Position numbers and translations under genes: made by a program
Assembly: GCF_017873955.1 (NCBI RefSeq)
Contig: NZ_JAGGKS010000002.1
Coordinates: 248,001 to 312,000 of the forward strand
DNA from: Sedimentibacter acidaminivorans
GTDB taxonomy: Bacteria > Bacillota > Clostridia > Tissierellales > Sedimentibacteraceae
DNA: 64,000 nt
Direction: 5' to 3'
Notes under the pieces: model-generated
What the model was told of the DNA's origin: nothing
The model's database searches: none
Seen by the model: only the letters and a program-made list of their open reading frames with translations
Part shown: positions 1 through 8,722 of the stretch, piece by piece
Layout: each line of letters opens with the position of its first letter
How positions within the stretch are numbered: the stretch's first letter is position 1

Positions 1-491
1 AAAGAAGGCGCCCATCCAAGTTTTTTACTAAAAAAATACAAATACCCAGTTGCAAAAACAAAACTTGGTATCGTTGCCCCTAAGGTGGAAATAAACATTA
101 CCGTTCTATCACTAACTTTATTTTGCCGTAGGGCAGCAATAATTCCGAGAAATATTCCAACAACTATTATAAATAAGGAAGCCCACCCTCCTATTTTTAA
201 AGAATATGGAAACCCTCCTTTTATTATATCTTGTGTTGTAAGTCCAATTCTGTTAAAAGATACACCAAAGTCCCCTTTTAAAAAATTTGTCATATAGGTT
301 AGATACTGCTCAAATTCTGGTTTATCTAATCCATATTTAGCATACACTGCTGCTTTTACTTGCGGAGTCATAGCACGTTCTGAAACAAATGGATCTCCCG
401 GTATACTTTTCATCAATATAAATGTTAGTGTCATAATAAACCATATAGTTATTACTGATGAAAAAATTCTTTTTAATATATATCTTCCCAC
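1..491 (-). CDS. Peptide/nickel-type ABC transporter permease, OppB/DppB-like (partial, C-terminus outside window)
   Basis: Inner-membrane permease subunit of an oligopeptide- or dipeptide-type ABC importer. The reading frame starts at a GTG (491) preceded by AGGAG at a normal distance, and runs off the left edge after about 163 codons. The N-terminus (GRYILKRIFSSVITIWFIM) and the region around PGDPFVSERAMTP and KYGLDKP are typical of the OppB/DppB family. Membrane segments are visible near residues 8-30 and 95-120. Its neighbours on the same strand are peptidases and an amino-acid dehydrogenase, which fits peptide uptake. The substrate cannot be told from this fragment. Confidence 0.85.
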   Translation of the reverse strand, partial: MGRYILKRIFSSVITIWFIMTLTFILMKSIPGDPFVSERAMTPQVKAAVYAKYGLDKPEFEQYLTYMTNFLKGDFGVSFNRIGLTTQDIIKGGFPYSLKIGGWASLFIIVVGIFLGIIAALRQNKVSDRTVMFISTLGATIPSFVFATGYLYFFSKKLGWAPS

Positions 492-881
492 TATATTATC
501 TCCTCTCTTTATTAAAATAGTAGTACCTAATTATAGCACAAAAAAAATACAATATCAATATTTTAGTTTGTTAAGCGGAAAATGTTTTTTTATGCATGCA
601 ATCGTTTTTTATCCGTTGCAATCGTGTTCAAATAATAGCAATTTAAACTTTTACCTATCATTACACAACTGTTTTTTTGTATATACTTTCACTGCTTTTT
701 ATAAACTATCATAGTTGAAAGAATTTTTTTTCGCATTCATTTAACTTATTTTGTAATTATTTCAAAGACATATTTTACCTTCTAAATAGCTTTAATTTTT
801 ATATTGAAATACCTTTCCATTTAAAGGTAAAAAATGCTAAATATTTTTTTACAAATAGGAACTATTTTACATATAGTAAAT
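492..881. other. Intergenic region between pepD and the permease gene
   Basis: AT-rich and without a supportable gene. It holds the permease promoter and, further upstream, two exact copies of TGCAATCGT (597-605 and 617-625) spaced 20 bases apart. No clear terminator with a U-run follows pepD; only a weak six-pair hairpin lies near 855-870. Confidence 0.6.
530..558 (-). promoter_or_regulatory. Sigma-A promoter of the peptide permease gene
   Basis: On the minus strand a -35 TTGATA (558-553) is separated by exactly 17 bases from a -10 TATAAT (535-530). It lies about 40 bases upstream of the GTG start of the permease, so transcription should begin near 522. Confidence 0.75.
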
Positions 882-2321
882 TTATTTAGCCCTTTTCAAT
901 ACTTCGCAAATAAAATAATATGTATTTTCAATAGATTTAATACTAATATGTTCATTTGGAGAATGTACATCCCACGTATCAGGTCCTATTGAAATTGCAT
1001 CTAATCCTTGTACTTTCTTCATCAAAAGACCACATTCTAGTCCAGCATGAATAGCCTCTACTTTTGGTTCTTTATTATATAACTCTTTATATGTATCTAT
1101 GCATAATTCTCTAACTTCAGATTTTTTCGCATATTCCCATCCCGGGTAATAGTTACCAACTTTGCATTTTATGTCCAACGTTTCAGCTATTTGTTTCATC
1201 ATAGGTTCAACATTACAAGTTAACAAAGTTTCAACAGAACTTCTTGAGCTATTATAAATATTTACAAAGTTTTTTTCTGTTGTTATTACACCTAAATTAT
1301 TAGAGCTAATAACTAAATCAATTACAGTACTCCTTGACAGCACGCCTGATGGTATAATATTTATAGCCGATACTATTTTTTTAAAGCAATCCTTTTTAAT
1401 TGGAACTTCTTTTGTGTTTGTTTCTTGAACGAGTACAGTAACTGATGGGTCTGTAAAAGTAAATTCGTTTTTGAGTATCTCATTCCAAAATTTTATTTTA
1501 TCTTTAACTTCATCAATTTTATCAGTTGTAAAAACTGCATATGATTCACGAGGTATAGCATTTGTTTTTGAACCTCCGTTAATTTTTACCAATTCAACAT
1601 CATCTTGAATATCATAAAGAACTCTTCCAAGTATTTTATTTGCATTTCCCCTTTCTTTATGTATTTCTGCTCCTGAATGTCCTCCCAATAGCCCTTTTAC
1701 CACAACTTTATATGCATTTTTTTCATTTGTATTTTGCTCTATTATTGGTATTTTAAATGAAATATCGCACCCACCTGCACAACCAGATGTAAAGATACCT
1801 TCTTCCTCGCTATCTAAGTTCAATAAATATTTACTTTTAAATATACTACCATCTACTTTTATTGCGCCAGTCATCCCTTTTTCTTCATCTACCGAAATAA
1901 ATACTTCCAATTCAGGATGTGATAAATCATCAGAATCTAATATTGCCAAAGCCATTGCCACTGCTATTCCATTATCTGCACCTAATGTAGTTTCTGTAGC
2001 ATATATGCATCCATCGATTATTCTTAATGCTATTGGATCCTTTTCAAAGTCATGTTCAATACCTTCGTTTTTTTCGCAAACCATATCCATATGACCTTGA
2101 ATCATAACTACTGGAGCATTTTCATATCCTTTAGTAGCTGGCTTTCTAATAATAATATTTAAAAATTCATCTTGAAACACTTCCCAGCCCTTGTTTTTAG
2201 ATAAATTGAGCAAATAATCAGAAATTTCTTTTTCATTTCCTGAGCCTCTTGGAATTCTAGTTACCTCTTCAAAATAATAAAACAGCTTTTCAGGTTTTAA
2301 GTTTTTTAAAATTCTTTCCAT
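882..2321 (-). CDS. pepD: Cytosolic aminoacyl-histidine dipeptidase, M20 family (PepD)
   Basis: Metallopeptidase that hydrolyses Xaa-His and other dipeptides in the cytoplasm. At 479 residues it matches the PepD family (about 480). Metal-site motifs of the M20 fold are present: GHMDMV (His77, Asp79), LGADNG (Asp116), the catalytic/bridging SVDEEKG (Glu146-147) and LNLDSEEEG near 170, plus IHAGLECG near the C-terminus. The start ATG has a GGAG ribosome site. There is no signal peptide. It is the first of three peptidases in this stretch, which suggests that imported peptides are cleaved for fermentation. Confidence 0.93.
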   Translation of the reverse strand: MERILKNLKPEKLFYYFEEVTRIPRGSGNEKEISDYLLNLSKNKGWEVFQDEFLNIIIRKPATKGYENAPVVMIQGHMDMVCEKNEGIEHDFEKDPIALRIIDGCIYATETTLGADNGIAVAMALAILDSDDLSHPELEVFISVDEEKGMTGAIKVDGSIFKSKYLLNLDSEEEGIFTSGCAGGCDISFKIPIIEQNTNEKNAYKVVVKGLLGGHSGAEIHKERGNANKILGRVLYDIQDDVELVKINGGSKTNAIPRESYAVFTTDKIDEVKDKIKFWNEILKNEFTFTDPSVTVLVQETNTKEVPIKKDCFKKIVSAINIIPSGVLSRSTVIDLVISSNNLGVITTEKNFVNIYNSSRSSVETLLTCNVEPMMKQIAETLDIKCKVGNYYPGWEYAKKSEVRELCIDTYKELYNKEPKVEAIHAGLECGLLMKKVQGLDAISIGPDTWDVHSPNEHISIKSIENTYYFICEVLKRAK

Positions 2322-2362
2322 TTTATTTCTCCTATTAAATAATTTATTTGTAAATATTTAAA

Positions 2363-2407
2363 GAACAATAGTTATACAATAATTCCACTATTGTTCGTCC
2401 ATTGTTC
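2363..2407. repeat. GAACAATAG inverted repeat
   Basis: GAACAATAG (2363-2371) is mirrored by CTATTGTTC (2388-2396), with a further ATTGTTC at 2401-2407. It lies just past the 3' end of lepB and could fold in its mRNA, followed by a T-rich but not uninterrupted stretch. The same 9-mer recurs in a longer hairpin at 4082-4122. Confidence 0.55.
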
Positions 2408-2425
2408 TTCTATTTTTATATTCTT

Positions 2426-2935
2426 CTATTCTACGCTTCCAATTCTATTAAAAGGGAAAAATCTAAACAACACCTTACCAATTATCTGTTCTTCTGATAT
2501 GTAAGGATTATCCCAAAATCTTGCATCATATGATATTGGTCTATTATCACCTAAAAAGAAATAGCACTTTTCTGGTACATTAAAAGTTTTTGCCTGTCCT
2601 GTTGATTTTATAGCATATGGTTCATTTATTTTTTTATCATTTACAACTACACTTCCATCTTCTTTTACTTCAACTTTATCACCTGGTAATCCGATTAATC
2701 TCTTTACAAGCCTCTTATTGTCTAATTCTATAGATCTAAAAACAATTATATCTCCACGCTCTGCTTTATTTATATCAAATATTTCATTTACATAAAGTCT
2801 ATCACCAGGTATAATTGTATCCTCCATTGAGCCGGTAGGAACCGTTACTAAGATAAATATAAATTTATTCAAGAAAAGCACAATAACAAGCGCTACTAAA
2901 ATGGGGATAATCCATTCTTTTATAAAATACTTCAT
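2426..2935 (-). CDS. lepB: Signal peptidase I
   Basis: Membrane-bound serine protease that removes signal peptides from secreted proteins (SipS/LepB family, S26). Using the ATG at 2935 gives 169 residues, the usual size for Gram-positive single-anchor enzymes. An upstream in-frame ATG at 2953 has no ribosome site, whereas 2935 follows GGATGTGG. There is one membrane segment at about residues 9-31, then VPTGSMEDTI with the nucleophile Ser36, and RLVKRLIGLPGD with the general-base Lys78. The SGDNR-type box reads FLGDNR near residue 135. It is separate from the peptide-degrading genes in function although it lies between them. Confidence 0.93.
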   Translation of the reverse strand: MKYFIKEWIIPILVALVIVLFLNKFIFILVTVPTGSMEDTIIPGDRLYVNEIFDINKAERGDIIVFRSIELDNKRLVKRLIGLPGDKVEVKEDGSVVVNDKKINEPYAIKSTGQAKTFNVPEKCYFFLGDNRPISYDARFWDNPYISEEQIIGKVLFRFFPFNRIGSVE

Positions 2936-2969
2936 AATTCCACATCCATTCATTTTTTATTTATTTTTT

Positions 2970-3998
2970 TTACAGAAGTATTTCATTAAATACCCTTAAA
3001 AAGTTACCGCCTATTATAAGTTTTACATCTTCACTTGAAATTCCTCTTTTAAGGAGCTCTTCAGTCAATAATATCGTTTCTGCATGAGACTTCAATCCGT
3101 CACTATTATGTGGTTGAAATTTAAATTTAAGTTCACTTTCATAGTAGCTATTACATAAATCAAATCCATATCCAATATGCTCTGCTCCAACTAATCGAAC
3201 AATATACTCAATATGGTCACAAAGTTTTACAATTGGATTTTCTCCTTCTTTAATACCTGCAATATTTATATAGGCATTTAACCCTATAACACCATTTCTT
3301 TCTGCAATAATTTTAATTTGATCATCTGTGAGATTTCTCATTCTATCATGTATGCTACGTACACATGAATGAGAAGCAATAAATGGTTTTTTCGTAAATT
3401 TAACTATGTCCCAAAAACCTTCGTCATTTAAATGACTTACATCAATCAACATATGCATATCTTCTAGTTTTTTTACTACTTCAACACCAAATTTAGTAAG
3501 TCCACCCTTTTGACCTTCTTCGGCAGGACTGAAATGGCATCCATCTGCAACATAATTCCTTCTGCTCCATACTAGTCCAGCAGCTCTAACTCCTAGCTCA
3601 TAAAAAATTCTTAATAATCCTATATCTGTACCTATTGGTTCTAATCCCTCAAATGACAAAATTATCGCAATTTTATTTTGATTTACAGCATCATTCAACT
3701 CTTTTTTAGTTTTAACCAATACAACCTCTCCGTCACAGGTTTCTATATCTTCCAGCAGAGCCCGTATTTGTCCTAAAGCAACACGCAGTGCCATTTCGGG
3801 CAAAAATATATCATCAATATATAATGATGATACAATTATATTAAATCCTGCTTTTTTAAAGTTTTCAAGATAATTTCGCTTAATTACTTCTTTTTCTCCT
3901 GCCATGTATCTATTATATATTTCTCCTGCTAGATCTAAATGAGTATCTACTACAACAGAATTCTTATGTAACTCTAAAGCTATTTCTTTATGATCCAT
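2970..3998 (-). CDS. Membrane-dipeptidase family (M19) zinc dipeptidase
   Basis: A 342-residue member of peptidase family M19 (renal dipeptidase fold), which cleaves dipeptides, including some with D-residues, using two zinc ions. The amidohydrolase metal motif is DTHLD (His20, Asp22). Later metal-site segments include LSFEGLEPIG, LIDVSHLND and IASHSCVRSIHDRMRNL, and the C-terminal HIGYGFD is also conserved. There is no signal peptide, so it probably acts in the cytoplasm. The ATG has a well-placed AAAGGAG. It sits between lepB and the M24 peptidase and is likely part of the same peptide-utilisation set. Confidence 0.9.
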   Translation of the reverse strand: MDHKEIALELHKNSVVVDTHLDLAGEIYNRYMAGEKEVIKRNYLENFKKAGFNIIVSSLYIDDIFLPEMALRVALGQIRALLEDIETCDGEVVLVKTKKELNDAVNQNKIAIILSFEGLEPIGTDIGLLRIFYELGVRAAGLVWSRRNYVADGCHFSPAEEGQKGGLTKFGVEVVKKLEDMHMLIDVSHLNDEGFWDIVKFTKKPFIASHSCVRSIHDRMRNLTDDQIKIIAERNGVIGLNAYINIAGIKEGENPIVKLCDHIEYIVRLVGAEHIGYGFDLCNSYYESELKFKFQPHNSDGLKSHAETILLTEELLKRGISSEDVKLIIGGNFLRVFNEILL

Positions 3999-4081
3999 CT
4001 CAATCTCCTTTATTGCTAATATTATTTCTATTATAGTTAGTTTATGATTATTTTACAAGGTAATTTTTGAACAACAGGTAT

Positions 4082-4122
4082 GCAATTATAGAACAATAGC
4101 TCGCCTATTGCTCTATAATTGC
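4082..4122. repeat. 18-bp near-perfect inverted repeat after the M24 peptidase
   Basis: GCAATTATAGAACAATAG (4082-4099) and its complement at 4105-4122 pair with one mismatch around a five-base loop. It lies immediately past the stop codon of the M24 peptidase gene, so it can act as an mRNA 3' hairpin. No U-tract follows, so it is not a classical intrinsic terminator. Confidence 0.6.
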
Positions 4123-4132
4123 TATTACTATG

Positions 4133-5233
4133 TTATTGTTTAGGACATACTATTTGAATACTTTTTGTTGCCTTATTTAAAATTTCGTTACCATCTTCTG
4201 TTACCGCAACAATATCCTCTATTCTCATTCCAACCTTTCCAGCTATGTAAATACCTGGTTCTATACTAAAAACCATGCCCTTATCAAGATATCTATTGTG
4301 ACTTGCTTTAATATCTGGAGCTTCATGAACTGAATATCCTATGCCATGTCCTAATCTAGTAAAGAAATACTCCCCGTATCCAGCATTTTCTATGATCTCC
4401 CTTGCCGCTTTATCAACATCAGGTATATACGCACCCTTTACTGCTGCTTTTTCTCCAGCCTCTTGAGACTCTAGAACAATTTCGTAAATTTTTCTTTCTT
4501 CATCAGTTACACCACCAACAAATACTGTTCTTGACATATCTGCACACATATTTTTATATTTGCAACCCCAGTCAAGAACTATTACATCTTTTTCTTCAAT
4601 AACTCTTTGATTATCATTATAGTGTGGATAAGAAGAATTTGGTCCAGAGCATACCATTGTAAATCCTTCATCAGCACCCTTTGCTTTAAATATTTCAATC
4701 ATTTTATTGGCTATATCAATCTCTTTTATACCTGGCTTAATAAATTTTAATAATTCATCATACGACTCATCTGTTATTCTTGCAGCAATTCTAAGGTTTT
4801 CCAGTTCTTCTTCATCTTTAATCATACGCATTTCTTCAAGAATAGGTTTTCCATTAACAAATTTTACGTCCACTTCTTCCATAATTTGAAGTATTAAAAT
4901 CGCTCTTTCAGTAGAATTAACACCTATTGTTTTGCCTATTAATCCATTCTCTACAAATGCTTTTTTCACTGTATCTGTAAATACATCTCCATCAAACCAC
5001 CCGTAAACTTTAACATCAGGCCCTAAAACAGCCTGAACTTCTGCAACTGTTAACAGATTACATATATAAAAATACGTCCCATCCTTTTTTATTATTAAAG
5101 CTTGAAACCTTTCACACAAATGTGTGTTATGACCCATTAAAAATTCCATTTCCTCTGATGGTGCAACGAGTAACGCATCTAACTCCTTTTTTTGCAAAAT
5201 TGACACAAGCTTATCCAAATATTTTTTATTCAT
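4133..5233 (-). CDS. Xaa-Pro peptidase, M24 family (prolidase-like)
   Basis: M24 'pita-bread' metallopeptidase of the Xaa-Pro dipeptidase/aminopeptidase type. The creatinase-like N-terminal domain covers about residues 1-125 and the catalytic domain about 130-360. The five metal ligands are visible: VLDWG, CADMSRT, LGHGIG, SIEPG and RIED. The ATG at 5233 is preferred over the one nine bases upstream because AAAGGAG is then correctly spaced. The length (366) is normal. The product would release proline from peptides, which is suggestive beside the downstream amino/imino-acid dehydrogenase operon. Dipeptidase and aminopeptidase activity cannot be separated by eye. Confidence 0.9.
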   Translation of the reverse strand: MNKKYLDKLVSILQKKELDALLVAPSEEMEFLMGHNTHLCERFQALIIKKDGTYFYICNLLTVAEVQAVLGPDVKVYGWFDGDVFTDTVKKAFVENGLIGKTIGVNSTERAILILQIMEEVDVKFVNGKPILEEMRMIKDEEELENLRIAARITDESYDELLKFIKPGIKEIDIANKMIEIFKAKGADEGFTMVCSGPNSSYPHYNDNQRVIEEKDVIVLDWGCKYKNMCADMSRTVFVGGVTDEERKIYEIVLESQEAGEKAAVKGAYIPDVDKAAREIIENAGYGEYFFTRLGHGIGYSVHEAPDIKASHNRYLDKGMVFSIEPGIYIAGKVGMRIEDIVAVTEDGNEILNKATKSIQIVCPKQ

Positions 5234-5363
5234 TGAATGCATCTCCTTTAAATATAAATATTTTCTAAATTATTAATATAATTATAAATCGCTTGACATG
5301 AAATAGCAACCTAATCTTTATCACATTGAATGGCTATTCTATTTTTGCAGTTCTTATAATTTT

Positions 5364-6512
5364 TTACACTACTGATGGTTCTAAAAGTAAGTTTCCAGTT
5401 TTGAATCGGTTCAAATTAAGCATGCTTACATCAATTGTTGGTTTTTCTCCTAGTATCATTTCAGACATAACTACACCCGTTATAGGTCCAAACATAAATC
5501 CATGACCACTAAATCCAACTGCCATATAGAATCCTTCTATATTTTCTGCTTTGTCATAAATTGGTTGTTTATCAGGTGTCATATTATAAAGCCCTGCCCA
5601 CTGTCTAATAACTCTTAGCTTTGAAATTGGCGGAAGTATGTCATCAATAGTTTTAGCCATTTCCTCAATAAAATGCCAACTTGATGTTATTCTTAAATCT
5701 CTTGGTTCATTAGCATCACCCCTACCCATTATAAATGAACCATGCGGTGATTGTTGTACATATAAATTTAAACCAAATGACATTACCATTGGTCCTTGCA
5801 TAGGTTCTACAGGTTCCGTAACAAGAATTTGATGCCTTTCTGAATAAACAGGTATATCTACTTCAACCATTTCACTTATCTTTTTAGAAAAACCATTTGT
5901 TGCATTTACAACACAATTTGTCGCTATATGTCCCTTGTCAGTTTCAACTCCTACTACCTTATTTTTTTCAACCTTTATTCCTGTAACCTCTGTAAATGTA
6001 TTAAATTCAACTCCAAGTTTTTTTGCAGCAGAATAAAATGCATCAGTTGTATGGAAAGGATTTAAAAATCCATCTTTTTCACAAAATGCTGCACCCTTTA
6101 ATAAATTCGTATTCAAATATGGTACAATTTCCTTTGCCTCTTCTAAACTTAACATTTTAGATGGAATTCCACATACATGCTGTACTTCTATATTCTTTTT
6201 AAACTGCTTGATTTCTTTATCAGTATCAGCAATCAACAAGTATCCACTTTGTTTAAATTCAACATCTCTTTTATATTCAAGTATTTCATTAGCATTTTCA
6301 TAAAATTCAATACTCTTTTTTCCTATCTTACAGTTCATCTCAGTTCCCCACTGCATTCTTACACCTGCACCACATCTGCCTGTAGAACCACTGCATATAT
6401 AATTTTTCTCTATAACAACTATGTTTTTTACACCTTTTTTAGCTAGGTTATATGCAATCGAACATCCAGAGATTCCAGCACCTATAATAACTATTTCTGC
6501 ACTATTCTTCAT
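5364..6512 (-). CDS. FAD-dependent amino/imino-acid dehydrogenase, catalytic (beta) subunit, DAO family
   Basis: Flavoprotein of the D-amino-acid/sarcosine oxidase (DAO) superfamily, 382 residues. The N-terminal Rossmann motif is VIIGAGISGCSIAYNLA and the C-terminus carries the family segments QWAGLYNMTPDKQPI and GFSGHGFMFGP. The family includes sarcosine, glycine and (D-hydroxy)proline oxidases, and the beta subunit of archaeal dye-linked proline dehydrogenase. Here it is the last gene of a five-gene operon encoding separate electron-transfer subunits, and it overlaps the preceding gene by 11 bases. With iron-sulfur partners it probably acts as a dehydrogenase rather than an oxygen-using oxidase. 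The substrate is not determined; proline, hydroxyproline, sarcosine or an opine are candidates. Confidence 0.85.
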   Translation of the reverse strand: MKNSAEIVIIGAGISGCSIAYNLAKKGVKNIVVIEKNYICSGSTGRCGAGVRMQWGTEMNCKIGKKSIEFYENANEILEYKRDVEFKQSGYLLIADTDKEIKQFKKNIEVQHVCGIPSKMLSLEEAKEIVPYLNTNLLKGAAFCEKDGFLNPFHTTDAFYSAAKKLGVEFNTFTEVTGIKVEKNKVVGVETDKGHIATNCVVNATNGFSKKISEMVEVDIPVYSERHQILVTEPVEPMQGPMVMSFGLNLYVQQSPHGSFIMGRGDANEPRDLRITSSWHFIEEMAKTIDDILPPISKLRVIRQWAGLYNMTPDKQPIYDKAENIEGFYMAVGFSGHGFMFGPITGVVMSEMILGEKPTIDVSMLNLNRFKTGNLLLEPSVV

Positions 6513-6783
6513 TATTTCTGCCCTCCTCTGCTATCAACCCTAATCTTACTCCTACTACAGGAGGTCTTGTAGTTTGAAATTTAACATCCTTGATATTTTG
6601 TCCCGTACTCATAGCAATTTCTTTCATTACTAATTGACCACAAGTTTTTCCCTGACAAGGTCCCATTCCTATACGTGTTATTCTTTTTATCTCATCATAT
6701 GTTACATAGCCTTCCTTTATTAAATCTCTAACTTCTTTTAAAGTAACATCTGAACATCTACAGATAATTGTATTTTCCTCCAT
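6502..6783 (-). CDS. BFD-type [2Fe-2S] subunit of the dehydrogenase complex
   Basis: A 93-residue protein built almost entirely of a BFD (bacterioferritin-associated ferredoxin-like) [2Fe-2S] domain. The cysteines lie in IICRCSDVTLKEV and GMGPCQGKTCGQL. The ATG at 6783 is chosen because GAGGTG precedes it and the reading frame further upstream overlaps the previous gene without a ribosome site. In related HcnA/HcnB or proline-dehydrogenase complexes this domain is fused to the C-terminus of the alpha subunit; here it is a free-standing gene, so the complex is unusually split. Confidence 0.85.
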   Translation of the reverse strand: MEENTIICRCSDVTLKEVRDLIKEGYVTYDEIKRITRIGMGPCQGKTCGQLVMKEIAMSTGQNIKDVKFQTTRPPVVGVRLGLIAEEGRNNEE

Positions 6784-6787
6784 ATGA

Positions 6788-7276
6788 CTACACCTCAACC
6801 TTAATATTTCTAAAATCATACATATATTTTCTATCCACCTCAACTGTAATTACAGGTGTTCTATCAAATGATTTAGGATTTAATACCTTTAGTACTTTTA
6901 CATCAGTTAAATAGTTTCCTTCCCTATCTAACCCTTTTACCATCTTGCCTTCCTCTGGAAGTGGTAAAAATTCATATGGAATCTTCACCAAAACCTTGTC
7001 ATTTGATTTCGAACCATCAACTACCATAATTGCAAGTCCAGGACATTTACTTAAACATATTGCACAACCAGTACAATTATCAGTATTTACTTCTGGTATA
7101 TTGTTTATATCTTCACCTACATTAATTGCATCAAATTTACACGCAGTCTGACATGGGTTACATGGTATTTTTTTATAACACTCAACCACTGCAACCGGAC
7201 CCTTATTTATTCTATCTAGCGAAGGAAATTTTTCCATAACCATTTCTATACTTGGTATTCCTGTTTGTTCGAACAT
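6788..7276 (-). CDS. 4Fe-4S ferredoxin-type subunit of the dehydrogenase complex
   Basis: A 162-residue iron-sulfur protein. Cysteine clusters are seen in CYKKIPCNPCQTACKF (about residues 33-48) and DNCTGCAICLSKCPG (about 66-80), enough for two [4Fe-4S] clusters, followed by a beta-rich tail of about 70 residues. The ATG has GGAGGG upstream. It probably carries electrons from the flavin subunits to the cell's electron pool. It lies between the alpha-subunit gene (15-base gap) and the BFD gene (4-base gap), which supports one complex. Confidence 0.88.
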   Translation of the reverse strand: MFEQTGIPSIEMVMEKFPSLDRINKGPVAVVECYKKIPCNPCQTACKFDAINVGEDINNIPEVNTDNCTGCAICLSKCPGLAIMVVDGSKSNDKVLVKIPYEFLPLPEEGKMVKGLDREGNYLTDVKVLKVLNPKSFDRTPVITVEVDRKYMYDFRNIKVEV

Positions 7277-7290
7277 ATTAACCCTCCTCG

Positions 7291-8373
7291 TTATCTTACT
7301 ATCTGCTCTATTCCTGCTAAAATATGTTCACCAACAGGACCTGAACGAAGTTCACTCAATTGTTTTAAATAATCCATTTTTTTATTTTCAAAGTCTTCAG
7401 CTTTATGACCAATTTTAGCTGCAGCACAAAGACCTGCTAAATATCCCTCAACCATAGCAGCACTTGCCTCTTCAACACCTGATATGTCTCCTGCAACAAA
7501 TAAATTTTCGATTGTTGTTTCATAATCTTCATTTCTAACAGGAACTGTACCACTCAATTGAGGAATATATTTCATTTCACAGCCACTCATTGACAGCAAT
7601 TCATTCAAAGGTGTTAATCCTACTGAAATGCACATTACATCAGCATCAAGTGTTTGTTCTGTTCCTGGTATTTGTTGAAATTTATTATCTAACTTACATA
7701 TTACCGCTTTTTCAAGGTAATCTTTTCCTATAGCCTCTTTAACTGTGTATCCTGTTAAAATTGGAACACCCATTCTCCTTATTTTAGAAGCATGAACTAA
7801 ATATCCACCTATTTTAGGCGCTGCATCAAGTATTGCTACTACTTCTACTCCTGCTTGCATCAGTTGATAACTTACTATTAAACCAATATTACCTGCTCCT
7901 ACCATAAGAACCTTATTCCCTGGTTTTACACCATATACATTCATTAATGTCTGAACTGCACCTGCGCCATAAATTCCAGGTAAATCATTATTAGGAAATG
8001 CAAGAGACTTTTCAAATGCTCCAGTACAAACTATAACAGCTTTTGGTTTTATTTTAAAATATTTATCTTCTTTATGTAATACGGTAATAATTCCATCTTC
8101 ATACATTCCTACAACTGTCGAATTTGTTAGAATTTCGACATTTTTTTCATATTTTTTTAATTCAGTTAGTAAAATATCAGTTATGTCAATTCCCCTTGTA
8201 GATGCATATTGCTTTTCTGAACCAAAAAACATATGTGTTTGTTTTACTAGTTGTCCACCTAATGACTTGTTTCTTTCTATAATAAGGACCTTTGCTCCAC
8301 TTGATGCTGCACTAATTGCTGCGCATAAACCAGCAGGACCTGCGCCCACTATAACTAATTCAGCCTCTTTCAT
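7291..8373 (-). CDS. FAD/NAD(P)-binding oxidoreductase, alpha subunit of the dehydrogenase complex
   Basis: A 360-residue pyridine-nucleotide-disulfide-type flavoprotein. Two dinucleotide-binding folds are clear: LVIVGAGPAGLCAAISAA at the N-terminus and VLMVGAGNIGLIVSYQLM near 155-172. FVAGDISGVEEASAAM near the C-terminus contacts the flavin. It matches the alpha subunit of HcnB/proline-dehydrogenase/sarcosine-oxidase-like complexes without the fused [2Fe-2S] domains. Its ATG overlaps the stop of the upstream ferredoxin gene (ATGA), which indicates translational coupling. It likely receives electrons from the beta-subunit flavin and passes them to NAD(P)+ or ferredoxin. Confidence 0.87.
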   Translation of the reverse strand: MKEAELVIVGAGPAGLCAAISAASSGAKVLIIERNKSLGGQLVKQTHMFFGSEKQYASTRGIDITDILLTELKKYEKNVEILTNSTVVGMYEDGIITVLHKEDKYFKIKPKAVIVCTGAFEKSLAFPNNDLPGIYGAGAVQTLMNVYGVKPGNKVLMVGAGNIGLIVSYQLMQAGVEVVAILDAAPKIGGYLVHASKIRRMGVPILTGYTVKEAIGKDYLEKAVICKLDNKFQQIPGTEQTLDADVMCISVGLTPLNELLSMSGCEMKYIPQLSGTVPVRNEDYETTIENLFVAGDISGVEEASAAMVEGYLAGLCAAAKIGHKAEDFENKKMDYLKQLSELRSGPVGEHILAGIEQIVR

Positions 8374-8675
8374 GCTATCACTCCTTTTCCTTCCTGTGTT
8401 TGTACTACCATTCCTTCAATTAAATCAGTGGTACATGTTTTTACATTAGGAACACCATCAACCACCATTAAGCATGATGAACAATTTCCTATTGCACAAT
8501 AGAACCCTCTAGGTCTATGTAAAAACAAACTTTTTCCAAGAACCTTAACACCTGCTGCATGCAATGCAGCAGCTATGGTTTCGCCTTCATATCCTTCTAT
8601 TTCTTGACCGTTAAAAGTAAATTTTATTTTTTTACCTCTGTTAAATTCAAGAATAGGATGATTTTCAATTCTCAT
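8370..8675 (-). CDS. [2Fe-2S] ferredoxin-type gamma subunit of the dehydrogenase complex
   Basis: A 101-residue protein with a plant-type [2Fe-2S] fold, like the N-terminal domain of SoxA or HcnA. The cysteines are in FYCAIGNCSSCLMVV and VKTCTTDL. The start is placed at the ATG at 8675, eight bases after GAGGAG; an upstream TTG in frame is less likely. It is the first gene of the operon gamma-alpha-ferredoxin-BFD-beta, transcribed from the sigma-54 promoter about 50 bases upstream. Confidence 0.88.
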   Translation of the reverse strand: MRIENHPILEFNRGKKIKFTFNGQEIEGYEGETIAAALHAAGVKVLGKSLFLHRPRGFYCAIGNCSSCLMVVDGVPNVKTCTTDLIEGMVVQTQEGKGVIA

Positions 8676-8722
8676 ATACGCTCTCCTCAAATATATTTGA
8701 ACTACTTACTTATTTTATTATT

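Noticed and set aside
85-297. Plus-strand frame of 70 codons
   Set aside because: It lies inside the permease gene on the other strand, which has a clear family match, promoter and ribosome site.
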